The position numbers and the translations under genes are program-made. DNA of 64,000 bases. Source: Asparagopsis taxiformis (lineage: Eukaryota; Rhodophyta; Florideophyceae; Bonnemaisoniales; Bonnemaisoniaceae). The notes beneath the pieces were generated by a model that did no database searches, had not been told where the DNA came from, and saw only the letters and a list, made by a program, of their open reading frames with translations. Each line of letters starts with the position of its first letter. The first letter of the stretch is position 1. This document shows, in pieces, positions 33,291 through 43,366 of the stretch. The stretch lies in contig JALQPE010002374.1 in NCBI GenBank assembly GCA_030407315.1, forward strand, positions 23,298 to 87,297, read 5' to 3'.

Positions 33291-35084
33291 GAGCGTCGTC
33301 TTTGCGCGTCTTTGCGCGCAGGGACGCCGATAGAGCTAAAGGTGCGCCAACTGCTGTCCGAAAACGTGAGGGGCTCTGGTTCTGCAATTGGGCTTTCGAG
33401 GTCGTATTTGGCGGCTTTCAATTTCTGCTCGTCGCGATCGGCGCGTTCAGCATCTTCCTTTCGGAGCCCGTGCGGGTCTGCAAGCATGATGACAAACAGG
33501 GCTGCGCAGGCGACATAGGCGGCGATGAAGAAGACGCGAAGACGACGGGCGGAGAGGGAGACTTGTCTCGGGACGTGACATTGGCCTGTTTCCTGGAGAT
33601 ATTTGCGCACGGTGGGGAGCTTTTCCTCGGCGCCGAGGTCGAGTGTGGCGCGATTGAAATGGCGCGTGAGATTGGAGCCTTTTGGAAGGACGAAGGAGAT
33701 GCCGCCGGGGAAGAAGGGCTCGCCGGTCGGGAGTACGGTGCCGCAATAACGGCCGCTTGCGGCGTTTCTTATCGTCGCGCTCGTCGCCAGGAAGTAGTCG
33801 CAGCTTTTGTTGGCGACCATTGCATGCCCGGTGGGGTAGTAGTCGACGAAGACGGCCTGCGGTGCGCTGGGGGATCGGTGGCAGTCACTGGCGGTTGCGC
33901 GGGGAGACGAGATGAGGCGGTTAGATGGATGGGTTGGGGGAGGTTTGGATGGTATGGGATGGGATGACGTACACGGTTGTGTGAGCACGTTTCGCCAGAG
34001 ACTGTCCACGGCACCGCCGCGGGGTATGCATACCTTGCTGTTGTGAAGACAGCATTATTTGACGTCGTCGATGGATCGAAAATCGGAGATGGCATCTTCC
34101 TGAACGAGGGAGGCACTGATGTGAAACAAACAGCAGTCGGTTAGCGATGAGTTGACGATCATGAGTGAGAAACCTATGCAACTGGACAACATACGTCATG
34201 ACAGCTTCATAGGCGAGAACGAGGAAGAGGCCACTGAGAAGAATGATATAATTGACGACCCATTGTCTGGTCGATTTGGCATCAATGATAATCTCTCCAG
34301 TAGAAGACTGACCAATGGTCCATTTCACTAGACAAAACACGAAAACACGGTGAACAACAAGCGGAATGACAAAGACGCGCGACAGCGGACAAAAACGTAC
34401 AGACACTCTTAGTCGCTTTGCGAATACGATACAACGGGGGTATTTCAACGCAAAATGTTTTGCGCGTTGATACAAGTTCTCCTCAGCCTCCAGCGGTTCA
34501 AACGCATGTTTGACGGGCGCGAAGCGACCATCGATCATCTTCAAGGTGATAAAACAGACCATCAAGCCTCCAATGAGCACCCACACGGCGGGGGAGAATG
34601 CGCGAAACAGAAAGGTGCCATCACCCGCGGGAAAGATATTATCCACATGAACCAACATACCGAAATCATCCACGAAATACGGCGACACAAAATCCACCCG
34701 ACGAAGTCTCTCTGAATTTTGAATCCACCCACCCGTACCAATATCACATCGACATTGCGCACTATCGCTAACACGTCCATCCAACGTACATTGCTCCATC
34801 TCATAAATAAACCCCGAAAACCCCTGATTTCCCGCATCCGACGCGTTGAACAACCGCAAAGACGCGCACGTAAACCCCAAAGCGTCCTCCAACAACTTGG
34901 GATAACTAATCCCCAGCCCGGAAAACCCATAGCGATCCGTCTTCGACCGCTCCCGATACACAATCGGGCTATCCAGCAACGTGCGACAGCACAACTGCAC
35001 GCCGTCCAACGGGCGTGCACGCGGGGTCTGCGCCAGCACAACGGCAAGTATCGCCTGAACAACGAGCAATTTCCGCCAGATCAT
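33272..35084 (-). pseudogene. Ionotropic glutamate receptor-like channel gene, with intron and in-frame stop
   Basis: Start ATG at 35084. A signal-peptide-like N-terminus is followed by a ligand-binding S1 lobe (RCDIGTGGW, LRRVDFVSPYF), a first membrane helix (WVLIGGLMVCFITL), a pore-like segment (KWTIGQSSTGE) and a third helix (NYIILLSGLFLVLAYEAVMTYV). A likely 58-nt intron (34116-34173, GTTTCT to CATCAG, with CTAAC branch-like motif and pyrimidine tract) joins to the S2 start (AISDFRSIDDVK). An in-frame TAA follows at 34055-34057; then the same frame gives KVCIPRGGAVDSLW, the rest of S2 (CDYFLATSAT, GISFVLPKGS), a last helix and an acidic tail. A 38-residue Ser/Pro insert near 33900-33975 may be a second intron. 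Such receptors are ligand-gated cation channels. The stop suggests a pseudogene unless it lies in an unrecognised intron. Confidence 0.7.
34116..34173 (-). other. Probable spliceosomal intron, 58 nt
   Basis: Minus-strand GTTTCT to TTTCACATCAG with GCTAAC about 30 nt before the AG. Removing it restores the expected linker between the third membrane helix and S2. Confidence 0.6.
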
Positions 35085-35093
35085 CGCTGCCAA

Positions 35094-38000
35094 CTACCAA
35101 CCATCCTCCATCGCGTCTGTTGGCACGCCTTTTATGCGCCCCAGTACATGAGCTATGTGAAACCGTGTCCTCGTCCCGATTTGCCATCTTACTATGACAA
35201 GTCGTCCACCCGTAAACGCGGAATCAAGACCGAGCGCGAAGACATGCAACCTATCCACTGTTCGCGTATTGTGTAACCGAGCGGGCGTTTGTGTATGCCG
35301 CATGCGTATCGGACGTGGAATGAGCACACAGAGATACGTCGCGTTTCGTTTTCCGGTTTGTTTCGATCCCATCCGGCGTGAAGCAGCGCGGCGGTTTACA
35401 TTCGTGAAACAAGGATGTATCCGCGCATTGCGTGATGCCGCTTGCAACTTATGCTACATGTACGACATACACGCACGCACCCGTGCCAACGCGCTGTCAT
35501 TCGCGTTTGGTTGCCCCTGTTTTCGTACGGCGTTGCCGCACATCCGAGATCGCTGCACACACCCTTACATTGTCCGACACATGTCCTTTGCACAAACGCT
35601 TCCACACGGTCCAAACGCACCCGCTTCCTGCTCTGGACAGCGCGCGTCATAACTAGAATCCACATCGGTACGTACAGCAACCATGGTTGGTGACTGTCAG
35701 GCTGCTATACGACGTCGTCCACGCACGCACTTCGTTACCCCCATCGCGATGCTTGTTGCCGTGTGATTTCCGCTGCTACGCTCTCTGCCCACCGCTCGCT
35801 TTCGCGCTTGCTTCCACTGCCCACAGCATGCACAAAGAATAGCAAAAGCAGTAGTACAAGTTAGTTGACTTTTGTGCAAACTTAATCGTGCACGCAACGG
35901 CCGTAATCTTGTGGATAATTGTGGTGATCGAAAAGGCGCAAGCTTCGAAGGTACAAATACACCAATTGTTGTTATTCAGGCTTGCAATCTGGCTGACTGG
36001 CATTGCATGAAGTGAAAGGCGGTGAACTCTGTGAATGTGCTGTCACCGAGAATATTCGTCGTGTAATGGGCAATTTCGCCTGGCTCCTGCCGAATAACCC
36101 AGGAATATGAGCATGTGTAGCGTGCAGTACATTTGCTCAAACTCGCCGTTACTGAAAACAAGCCGATGCCAATGTTCAATCCAGCCTTGGTCGTCGCAAA
36201 TGAGGCAGGGTCCAGAAGAGGGTGATGTGTACTGTGTAGTTGTAAATGAGAAGTAAAAACGAGGCATCACTCCAGACAATGAGCTACGCGTCCATGGCAC
36301 GTGCACCGCCCGTACATGTGCTGAATGTTCAACAATAGATGCGTATTGCGCAGGTGAGAATCCTTGACGGCGTGGAAGTAACGAAAGAGCGTGTGGGTGT
36401 TTTGCATGCATAAAGGTGCAATGTATTCTTGTTCAAGTGAAGCGGAGAGAGGGATTGAAATTGAATTTGAGTTTCAGATCTCGTGGGGATTAGATCTAGT
36501 ACGAATCGGGCGTGCACTTGCTGTGTGGTAATAGCTCCCCGGGTGTGTGACCAATCCATTTACACATGAAATATGTGCTCACGTGCTGGTCATTGGCATT
36601 GGGTAGAGTAAGAGCCGTGCGCTTAGAGGTAGATCTGGTGATAATGCCGGATATATTACATGCCATCTCGACTTGATGTTTGGTTATGGGAGTAATCAAA
36701 TCGTAGCTACAAAATTCTAAAGTATTCTTGCATTTAGGATGCGCACGCAGAACCGTCAGAAAATGGAGATGCTATCGAGCTCCTGGCGGTTCACGACAGG
36801 TGGGGGGTGTTGACACCACGCTCAGTGGACAAGGTATACAACGCTGCATATGCGCCTAAAATAGTAGTGAAGAACTGGGACAAGACGAAACTGTTTCTCC
36901 AGCGTGACGGTCTCAAAACCTACTTGGAGAGGGACAAGGTGAACTTGCGCGGCGGGGATAACGAGGGGCGGACAGAGGTGATTGCGACTATGCAGAAGGG
37001 TCCGACCAAGGTGTTTTTCTCACATGCATCGATGAGACTTTGGATGCTTGTAGGAGACTGAGTGAATCATAACCCAGGGCGACCCAATTCTCCTTCACAT
37101 ATCCGGTGCCGAATGATAACCTGCCTTCGTTCGAAATCACGTTGATCGATAGATACTAGGAAGTGAGAGGGCTATCCAGCTCGCGAATTGCTGCTTCGTC
37201 GCGGACAGCGGTTGCGCGTATATTTACACTTGGTGGACTTCTAGTTCCAAAGTGGAACCTTGGGTATGCGAATCCATCATCTCACGCGTCTTACACGTTT
37301 CAAAACTCTGTACATACGGCTGTTCCGGCAGTGTCGGCAGATTTATCTGTTCAAATAAATTGAGAACCGTGGAATATCACGCACTCTTGTCACACTCCTC
37401 GAAATAGGAAATAATTATTGAATTCATCAAAACCTCTACTCACGCTCTTTCCTGATCCAAGCATAGAACTTTGAACTCTACAATATACCTATAGTACCCC
37501 ATTTTCCTATACGCTCACTACATTGTCTCTTTCCGGCCACACAAATTCTACTAGGGAGCCAGTAGAAAACGAACAACAGATAGGTCAGACGAATGAGGTA
37601 GCGAAAGAGTTGATAAGAAATTTTGAGCACTGACTCAGCAGAGTCAGTAAATCGAAATCGAGGAGGTTTGTTAGGTGATATGGATAATGAGATTGTTGGT
37701 GCTGTCTGTCGATGATAATGTCTCAATCGAAATGGGAGTGGCAGTGAAATGTGAGAGGCATTTGTGTAAAAATGTAAGACAGAAAGGATGGCGTAGAATG
37801 ACAATTGGTCCATCGATGCGGTTCCGCGACAGAATAAAGCGTATGATAGTGATGGGCATGCTGGAGGGGATGGGCTGCGTTGACAGTATACAAATTGGCA
37901 GGTAAAGTGTCGTTGTGCTACGCAATGGTATGCGCAGCGTGTCAGCTTGGTCCGTCCCTGTGCGGGCGACATTTCGGGCATTGTCTGCGCCTATCTACCT

Positions 38001-38409
38001 GATGTTCGCTAGATATGTTGGGCGGGCACTACGGGCAATGTGTACTGGTCAAAGAGGGAGTGAATCGATGTGCAAGGCGAGAGGATTTAGATGTGGGATC
38101 ATGAGATTTCGAGGGCATTGAGGACACGACATCTGGTATGATTCCATTGGCTGTGCGGATCGTGGAACGCTTTGATTGGACCAATTTTGCGACGAGAACA
38201 TATGATTGGTGCAGGCGCGCTACAAGTTTCTTTGAAAACGCCTCCGGGGCACGGTGCATTTTCTCATTGCGCGCTTGTACCATTCAAGGCGTCTCCATGT
38301 GGACAGCGCTCAAACATCCCTCGACAGCCCACTTCGGTGGTCGCCATGTATCACAGTTACATTCCTCTTCCGAGGGCCCTACACTAGACCTCATATTCAA
38401 ATACGGGGT
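35094..38409. other. 3.3 kb without a recognisable gene
   Basis: Only short overlapping frames without domains or good starts. The minus frame at 36043-36411 has a few Cys and Trp residues but matches nothing I know. The three bases ggt at 38407-38409 are the left target duplication of the next element. Confidence 0.5.
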
Positions 38410-38442
38410 ATTTCCTTAAAGATCGAGTCATTTCCTAATTGC
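38410..38442 (+). repeat. Left terminal inverted repeat of the DDE transposon
   Basis: Begins ATTTCCTTAAAGATCGA and ends ATTTCCTAATTGC. A further match, CTAGAT, occurs inward at similar distance in both ends. Confidence 0.75.
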
Positions 38443-38993
38443 TTCATCATTTCCTAGATTACGAACTAAAATAAAAAATTTGTATATTTTAATCAAAGGC
38501 CCGTCAAGTAGGAAAATACGCAAACATTTCAAAACTACTCAGTACAAAAATTATTCCCTTTTCTTTAACAAAATACAGGGTGTTTGCCAATACCCTCCCG
38601 CCCTTGGTCGAGGCTGCTGGCATACTCAGCTACATATTACACTGTAAGTCCGTCCTGAAATCAGACAGTGCACTGACTGAGTTTCTCAGTTCGAATCCTG
38701 CCACGTTGATTGCTCTTGGGTAATTGCTGTAATGAGGATGATTTGTACTGGAAGGTGAAAAGTGTGTGCGGGACAAAGTTCGCTCCAATGCCACGCTGGA
38801 AGCTTGTCCAATCAAACTACTCAGCACACTACTAGCCTTCGAACAGTACAATGAACGACTAAATGTCATTTCCTGAATGCAGCTTCCACTATGGATGTAA
38901 TCGACGATCAATTTTTTTCAGAGCCTGCCCCTACCTGAAAGGGTTCAAACATCGAATTTTTACTGGTGAATCAAGTCTGGAGCATTGTCAACC

Positions 38994-40244
38994 CTACATA
39001 CTATCATATTCAGGCAAGTCATCAAACTCCATCGCCAGCCTCCTCCTTACCCTGTCCCTATAGAGCTCCTGGGAGCGGGCCCTCTTACGAGAGATGTTGT
39101 CTCCAGTATTGACAAGATAGTTCTGCAGCGACTTATAGAAGGACTGGTCACTGTCACGAAGCGGGTTGAACTTGACGTGGATGTTTGTCAGTGCCACACA
39201 AGTACGGAAAACCAGATCGTACGTGTCTTCGTTCCACTTGTACTTGTTGGACATGACAGTCCATAAGCTTGACAGGCGACCAAAATAGTTCTCCACAATA
39301 ATTCTGTCACTTGACAGCTCCTCATTGAACACCTTCTCGTCAGCAGTCAGGGTCCCATTAATTGGCTTCTTAACTGGATGAATCATCCTGATGTGTCTTG
39401 TTCCACCCTGATATCCCTTGTCACCGAGTATGCCCCATTGATTAGGGTAAGTGTCATTCAATTCTCCATCATCATCAAGTTCAGCCATATCACTGCCTTT
39501 GGCCACGGAACTCTCGTGAAAATCCAGGTTATCATAGAAGATGTCAATATCCGAAATAGATCCAGGGCGATGCTTGCTGCAGCCAATAGCGTATCCACGT
39601 GGAATGACAGACACCTCGGTTTTGTATCCGTACAGCTTGTGCTTACCACTGAAATATAACTTGCCCTCACGCATATTCCCAGATGGACGATTAGTCTGCT
39701 GAAAAGTGACATCTGTCGCATATCGACAAAAATCGAATGTCGAGAAAACCTGGCCTTCCAACATCTCCTTCTTCATAGTGTACTTGGAGTTCATTCTTGT
39801 CACTGCGAATTTGTACAGCTCTGGCCCAATTATTTCCAGGTATCCCATGATCAGCTTCTGGAAGGTTGGCCCTTTCATATCAAACATCAAACCAGACATC
39901 TGCCACGTCGAAGGATGCTTGAGCACAGTGAGTGTCATGAAAAGAACATCCTTGGGCTGATGCTTTGACTTACGACCTCTCCCGACGTTCCACGTGGACT
40001 GAACATGGGTGTTCATTCGTGTCCAAATATAGTCAAATTCAGACTCTGTGAAATTTGTCATTGTTTTGAGGGTATCGGGCCCTCCCTTTGACACGTAGCA
40101 GTCCAGAAGCGGACATGCTGACACTTCATCATCGGAGGAGTCATCACGGGGAACACTCGACTGAATGCGGTTACGGTGGGTCTCAGCGGCCTCACTGAGC
40201 ATGATAAGGGCCCTATTGACGTTGGGGGTAGGGTTGGTAGACAT
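38994..40244 (-). CDS. DDE_Tnp_4-type transposase, intact
   Basis: 416 residues from the ATG at 40244. An N-terminal helical region contains TESEFDYIWTRM and the conserved FMTLTVLKHP. The catalytic core follows: first Asp in YATDVTFQQ, a GYKTEVSV strand, second Asp in LGDKGYQGG, and Glu in VENYFGRL, with the usual C-terminal helix (FRTCVALTNIHV). This matches the DDE superfamily endonuclease fold shared by PIF/Harbinger and HARBI1 proteins. The tail is basic. No stops or frameshifts, and the ORF lies within matched inverted repeats, so it may be autonomous or recently so. A Myb-like partner protein, present in many Harbinger elements, is absent. Confidence 0.85.
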   Translation of the reverse strand: MSTNPTPNVNRALIMLSEAAETHRNRIQSSVPRDDSSDDEVSACPLLDCYVSKGGPDTLKTMTNFTESEFDYIWTRMNTHVQSTWNVGRGRKSKHQPKDVLFMTLTVLKHPSTWQMSGLMFDMKGPTFQKLIMGYLEIIGPELYKFAVTRMNSKYTMKKEMLEGQVFSTFDFCRYATDVTFQQTNRPSGNMREGKLYFSGKHKLYGYKTEVSVIPRGYAIGCSKHRPGSISDIDIFYDNLDFHESSVAKGSDMAELDDDGELNDTYPNQWGILGDKGYQGGTRHIRMIHPVKKPINGTLTADEKVFNEELSSDRIIVENYFGRLSSLWTVMSNKYKWNEDTYDLVFRTCVALTNIHVKFNPLRDSDQSFYKSLQNYLVNTGDNISRKRARSQELYRDRVRRRLAMEFDDLPEYDSM

Positions 40245-40404
40245 GTTGTTGAGCTGTGAGTGGATGAGTTGCCTGTAGAGGTATCTGGATGGTGAGAGTT
40301 GGTCTGGACTGGGGTAAGTTGCTACTTTTATACTCTATTGGATTGCAACTACTATGAAGAAAGCCTGTGTTTGGAATAGTCGTGGTCATCTAGTTTCACG
40401 CTTG

Positions 40405-40437
40405 GCAATTAGGAAATATATCGATCTTTGATCAAAT
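40405..40437 (-). repeat. Right terminal inverted repeat of the DDE transposon
   Basis: Inverted partner of 38410-38442; six mismatches in 33. Confidence 0.75.
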
Positions 40438-40652
40438 GGTCGATCTGTGATGATTCAATCTGCAATTATTCAAGTGGTATGTTTTAGATCAATTTTCTAG
40501 GATTTTTTGAAATGAACATATTATATAGTCGTTTTCTAAATATTTACTTTAAAAGCCATTATTTGTTCAAGAGGTCTACTAGAGCGCAGCAATCCTTCCA
40601 CCTTCTTTACCATCTTCTTCTCTAAATTGAAATGTTGCAACTTTAATTATCT

Positions 40653-42812
40653 CTATCGCCAGCGAATGTCATCGTACCTGATACTTCTCGTCTGTCGGTA
40701 ACACTTCTTGATGCCAGACGCGAACAATGCATGCATCAATACATTGTCAAAAACCGCTTCACCAATGGAACTCTTATCCGCCCACGGCCATCGTCCGCGT
40801 ATAAGTTTCCAGAATGGTCTTGAAAAAATTACAACCAATATACCAATCCAGATGGGAACCACAATCGCTCGCGCGGGCCCCGAACTGACCACTGACAAAG
40901 TCATCCATAGAAATAGTATCACTGCGTAAACAAACCAACGATATTTGATTCGCACTTTCATCTGGTTGTAATGTATGTCCATCTCGTATTTTCCTCGCTG
41001 AGAGAATTCGTTCGTAATTTTTACTTCCTGATCTTGGTCAGGATCTGGTATAAACTGCAGATACCCTGGTAGGATGGGTTTCCCTTGTAATCCAGTCCCC
41101 TCCGCAATTTCTGTGACAAAGCTTCTTTCCAGTGTTGACATTCGCGATAGATTCACGACGATCGTCCTCTTGTAACCACCATCCTTCGTTTTCAACTCGA
41201 GCAACGAGGACATGTGTCCACTTGTAGCAGCATAGCTCGTGATTTGTACATGATCTCGTAAGTATTCCATGATTCTTTCACGGTCCTTCAAATTGTAACT
41301 GCCTTCGATCATTCCAAGCCATTCTTGAACGCCATCCCATTTCGATACCTTCCAGTGCTGCCTTGATCTCTGCTGCACCAAATTCAAGTAATTGCTCCCT
41401 TGTAGAAAATCACTACTTGACATCATCGATTCCCAGAATGCAACCACTCGAAAATGAGAGAACCCAATCGTGATTGGCTCTTCATCCTTCATCATGAACG
41501 GGTGATTTGCACTGTACGCTCCTTCAGAAATGGTACGAAGTGCCCATGACTTCCAGAGACGTACCGACTTTCGAGTTCGCATGTCTTCATTGACCTCTCC
41601 AAAACTAATCGTATCAGTGAGAATAGCAGTAGCAAGCGCCAGGGTAACCGATCGGATATAAATTCCAGTTCCACCTATCCGTGCCAGTCCATCATTGAGT
41701 CTTCTGTAGAGGTTTGGACCATAATAAATGGAGTAGTCATATGTTCTCACCATGTACTCATCGACTACCAGCCCCCTTCCCGCAACAGCTAGAACAGTTT
41801 CGAGCTTTCTCCAAAAGTTTGTATCATATTCGGGTTCCGAATTTTCATATAGACGGATGACTGGGCAGATGGCGTATGCGAAAAGGCCATAGTCGGTCCA
41901 ATCGAGGCTGTCCTTGGCCTTCTTTTCCTCGCTAGAGAGACCCATTCCAATAAGTCGGTCAATCCAGATTCGTACATGTTTTGCACCACGGCATCTTGCC
42001 AGCTCCATGCTTGATCTCACAACTTGGCTCCATCGGAAGTCGTCGGTAAAGTATGATGTCATTGTAATTTCCTCTTGTTGTAACGTCGGTTTTTCATTTT
42101 CGACTGGAGAACCATCTTCAGTGAGTGGGCGAATTCTGTGAATGATCTTCAATGAATTGCCCTTGTATGATAAAGCGATTAGAAGGGTATCTTGTGCATC
42201 TTCACTCTCTGCATCATTCAAAGTGGTAGGTTGATGTCTGTTGTTATTTATCTCTTCCCTCAACTGATGCCAGTCATCGGGGTCTGAGGCAATCACTTTC
42301 CGACTAAATCCCCTGAGATAAAACTTTCGAGCTTGGTCCGCAACTTTGTGTCCCTTCTGAAGTGACAATTCTTTGTACAGATACTCTGCTGACGTCCACA
42401 AACTCGAGATGCTGTCAATCTCCGTAAGATCCACCGGGAAGCTCGTCTCCGATGGAACTTGACCAAACACATCATGATAGAATGCATGGTTTCCAGAGGC
42501 TACTAGTTTTGAAGCAAGTTTGTCGGTTACATCGAAACGCACCGTCTCGTTATGGAAGCGTTGGAGACGGTGGAACTTGTATCGGGCTGTGTGCCGACCG
42601 TAGACTTTGAAGTTTAGATGTGGAGAAAATTGTCTCGAAAATTCTGGTGCATCACGGACGATATTCGCCCAGCGGAAGTTGAGGTATACCCTTGGTTTCC
42701 AGATAGAACAATACTCGAAGAAGTTCCAAATCTTGACTAGCACGTCAGTGCACGTTGTGGGTGCATCAGGTCGTGCAAACCTTTCATCATTCCGGTGCTT
42801 TGCTTTTAGCAT
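40653..42812 (-). CDS. Large protein with two C-terminal membrane helices, unknown function
   Basis: 719 residues from the first ATG at 42812 (a TTG at 42836 is the only earlier option). The N-terminal 230 residues are soluble. A central segment (AKHVRIWIDRLIGMG, then DYGLFAYAICPVIRLYE) has the strand-helix pattern of HET or other NACHT/TIR-neighbour domains, but the match is weak. Near the C-terminus are two hydrophobic helices (WFVYAVILFLWMTLSVV and AIVVPIWIGILVVIF), so the bulk probably faces the cytosol. No stops or frameshifts; codon and base use match the AT-richer host background and not the Gypsy elements. It is the best host-gene candidate in the window. G4 inserted about 150 bp upstream of its start. 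Confidence 0.7.
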   Translation of the reverse strand: MLKAKHRNDERFARPDAPTTCTDVLVKIWNFFEYCSIWKPRVYLNFRWANIVRDAPEFSRQFSPHLNFKVYGRHTARYKFHRLQRFHNETVRFDVTDKLASKLVASGNHAFYHDVFGQVPSETSFPVDLTEIDSISSLWTSAEYLYKELSLQKGHKVADQARKFYLRGFSRKVIASDPDDWHQLREEINNNRHQPTTLNDAESEDAQDTLLIALSYKGNSLKIIHRIRPLTEDGSPVENEKPTLQQEEITMTSYFTDDFRWSQVVRSSMELARCRGAKHVRIWIDRLIGMGLSSEEKKAKDSLDWTDYGLFAYAICPVIRLYENSEPEYDTNFWRKLETVLAVAGRGLVVDEYMVRTYDYSIYYGPNLYRRLNDGLARIGGTGIYIRSVTLALATAILTDTISFGEVNEDMRTRKSVRLWKSWALRTISEGAYSANHPFMMKDEEPITIGFSHFRVVAFWESMMSSSDFLQGSNYLNLVQQRSRQHWKVSKWDGVQEWLGMIEGSYNLKDRERIMEYLRDHVQITSYAATSGHMSSLLELKTKDGGYKRTIVVNLSRMSTLERSFVTEIAEGTGLQGKPILPGYLQFIPDPDQDQEVKITNEFSQRGKYEMDIHYNQMKVRIKYRWFVYAVILFLWMTLSVVSSGPARAIVVPIWIGILVVIFSRPFWKLIRGRWPWADKSSIGEAVFDNVLMHALFASGIKKCYRQTRSIRYDDIRWR

Positions 42813-42888
42813 TTTGATTTCACAGAAGCTGTCCAATTACCCGAGGAAAGATGGTGAAAACAGATGGGTTGCAAAGAGCGCGTTCACC

Positions 42889-42965
42889 AACGAACTTTCT
42901 TATACGATTTGGTTTGTGAAAAAGAGAGTACTGCTAAAAGATTAACATGTGGTTAACAAAGCTTG
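42889..42965. repeat. First copy of a 110-bp upstream tandem duplication (split by G4)
   Basis: aacgaactttcttatacg to caaagcttg recurs at 49006-49082. Its continuation (tatatgagaattgctt to tgatgtc) is at 48973-48998 and again at 49083-49108. One mismatch is seen in about 103 bp. G4 landed inside the first copy. Confidence 0.85.
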
Positions 42966-43325
42966 TGAAACGAATGTGTATACGGGATAGCTGAGTGGTA
43001 GTTGTTTTCGTTGAATGATCGATGATGCCTCCGATCCCCCAAGACCGGAGTTGACCATGCCTTTTATACCCACCATAGAATTGTAGTTCGATGTCGAACT
43101 AATTCTAGAAAATACTAATCTAAATAAAATTATGTCATCAAAATAAATCTAACATGATGCCATCATGACATCACTCGATGACATAGCCAACTAGATACTT
43201 CTAGGCGTAACAGCAAGTTACTTTCTAGCAGCCTATAGTATATGAGTAAACTTAGTGTAACTTGTAGTGTCTAGAATACACTAGTTTATGCTGGCCATTG
43301 CTGGCATCAGCTTCAGTTCGTTACA
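42966..43325 (-). repeat. G4 3' LTR
   Basis: 360 bp, ends TG and CA. Next to it inside the element (43326-43339) is the polypurine tract, minus-strand GAGGGGGGGAATAG. Confidence 0.96.
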
Positions 43326-43366
43326 CTATTCCCCCCCTCACACAGTTGATGTCCTCATCAACTTAG

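Larger units (their letters stand above)
38410..40437 (-). mobile_element. DDE (PIF/Harbinger-like) DNA transposon, 2.0 kb
   Basis: 33-bp terminal inverted repeats (38410-38442 and 40405-40437) match at 27 of 33 positions, with AAAGATCGA and ATTTCCTAATTGC conserved. They are flanked by ggt on both sides (38407-38409, 40438-40440), a 3-bp duplication as in PIF/Harbinger elements, although those usually pick TWA. They enclose one transposase gene on the minus strand. Confidence 0.75.

Noticed and set aside
36043..36559. Minus-strand frames with scattered Cys and Trp as a possible old reverse transcriptase
   Set aside because: No catalytic or conserved motif could be identified; no ordered domain.
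36807..37061. 84-residue plus-strand ORF
   Set aside because: It starts only at TTG, has no domain, and there is no neighbouring gene to support it.
38650..38710. tRNA-like text (cagttcgaatcctgcc)
   Set aside because: The would-be T stem does not pair, and no acceptor or D arm can be built around it.
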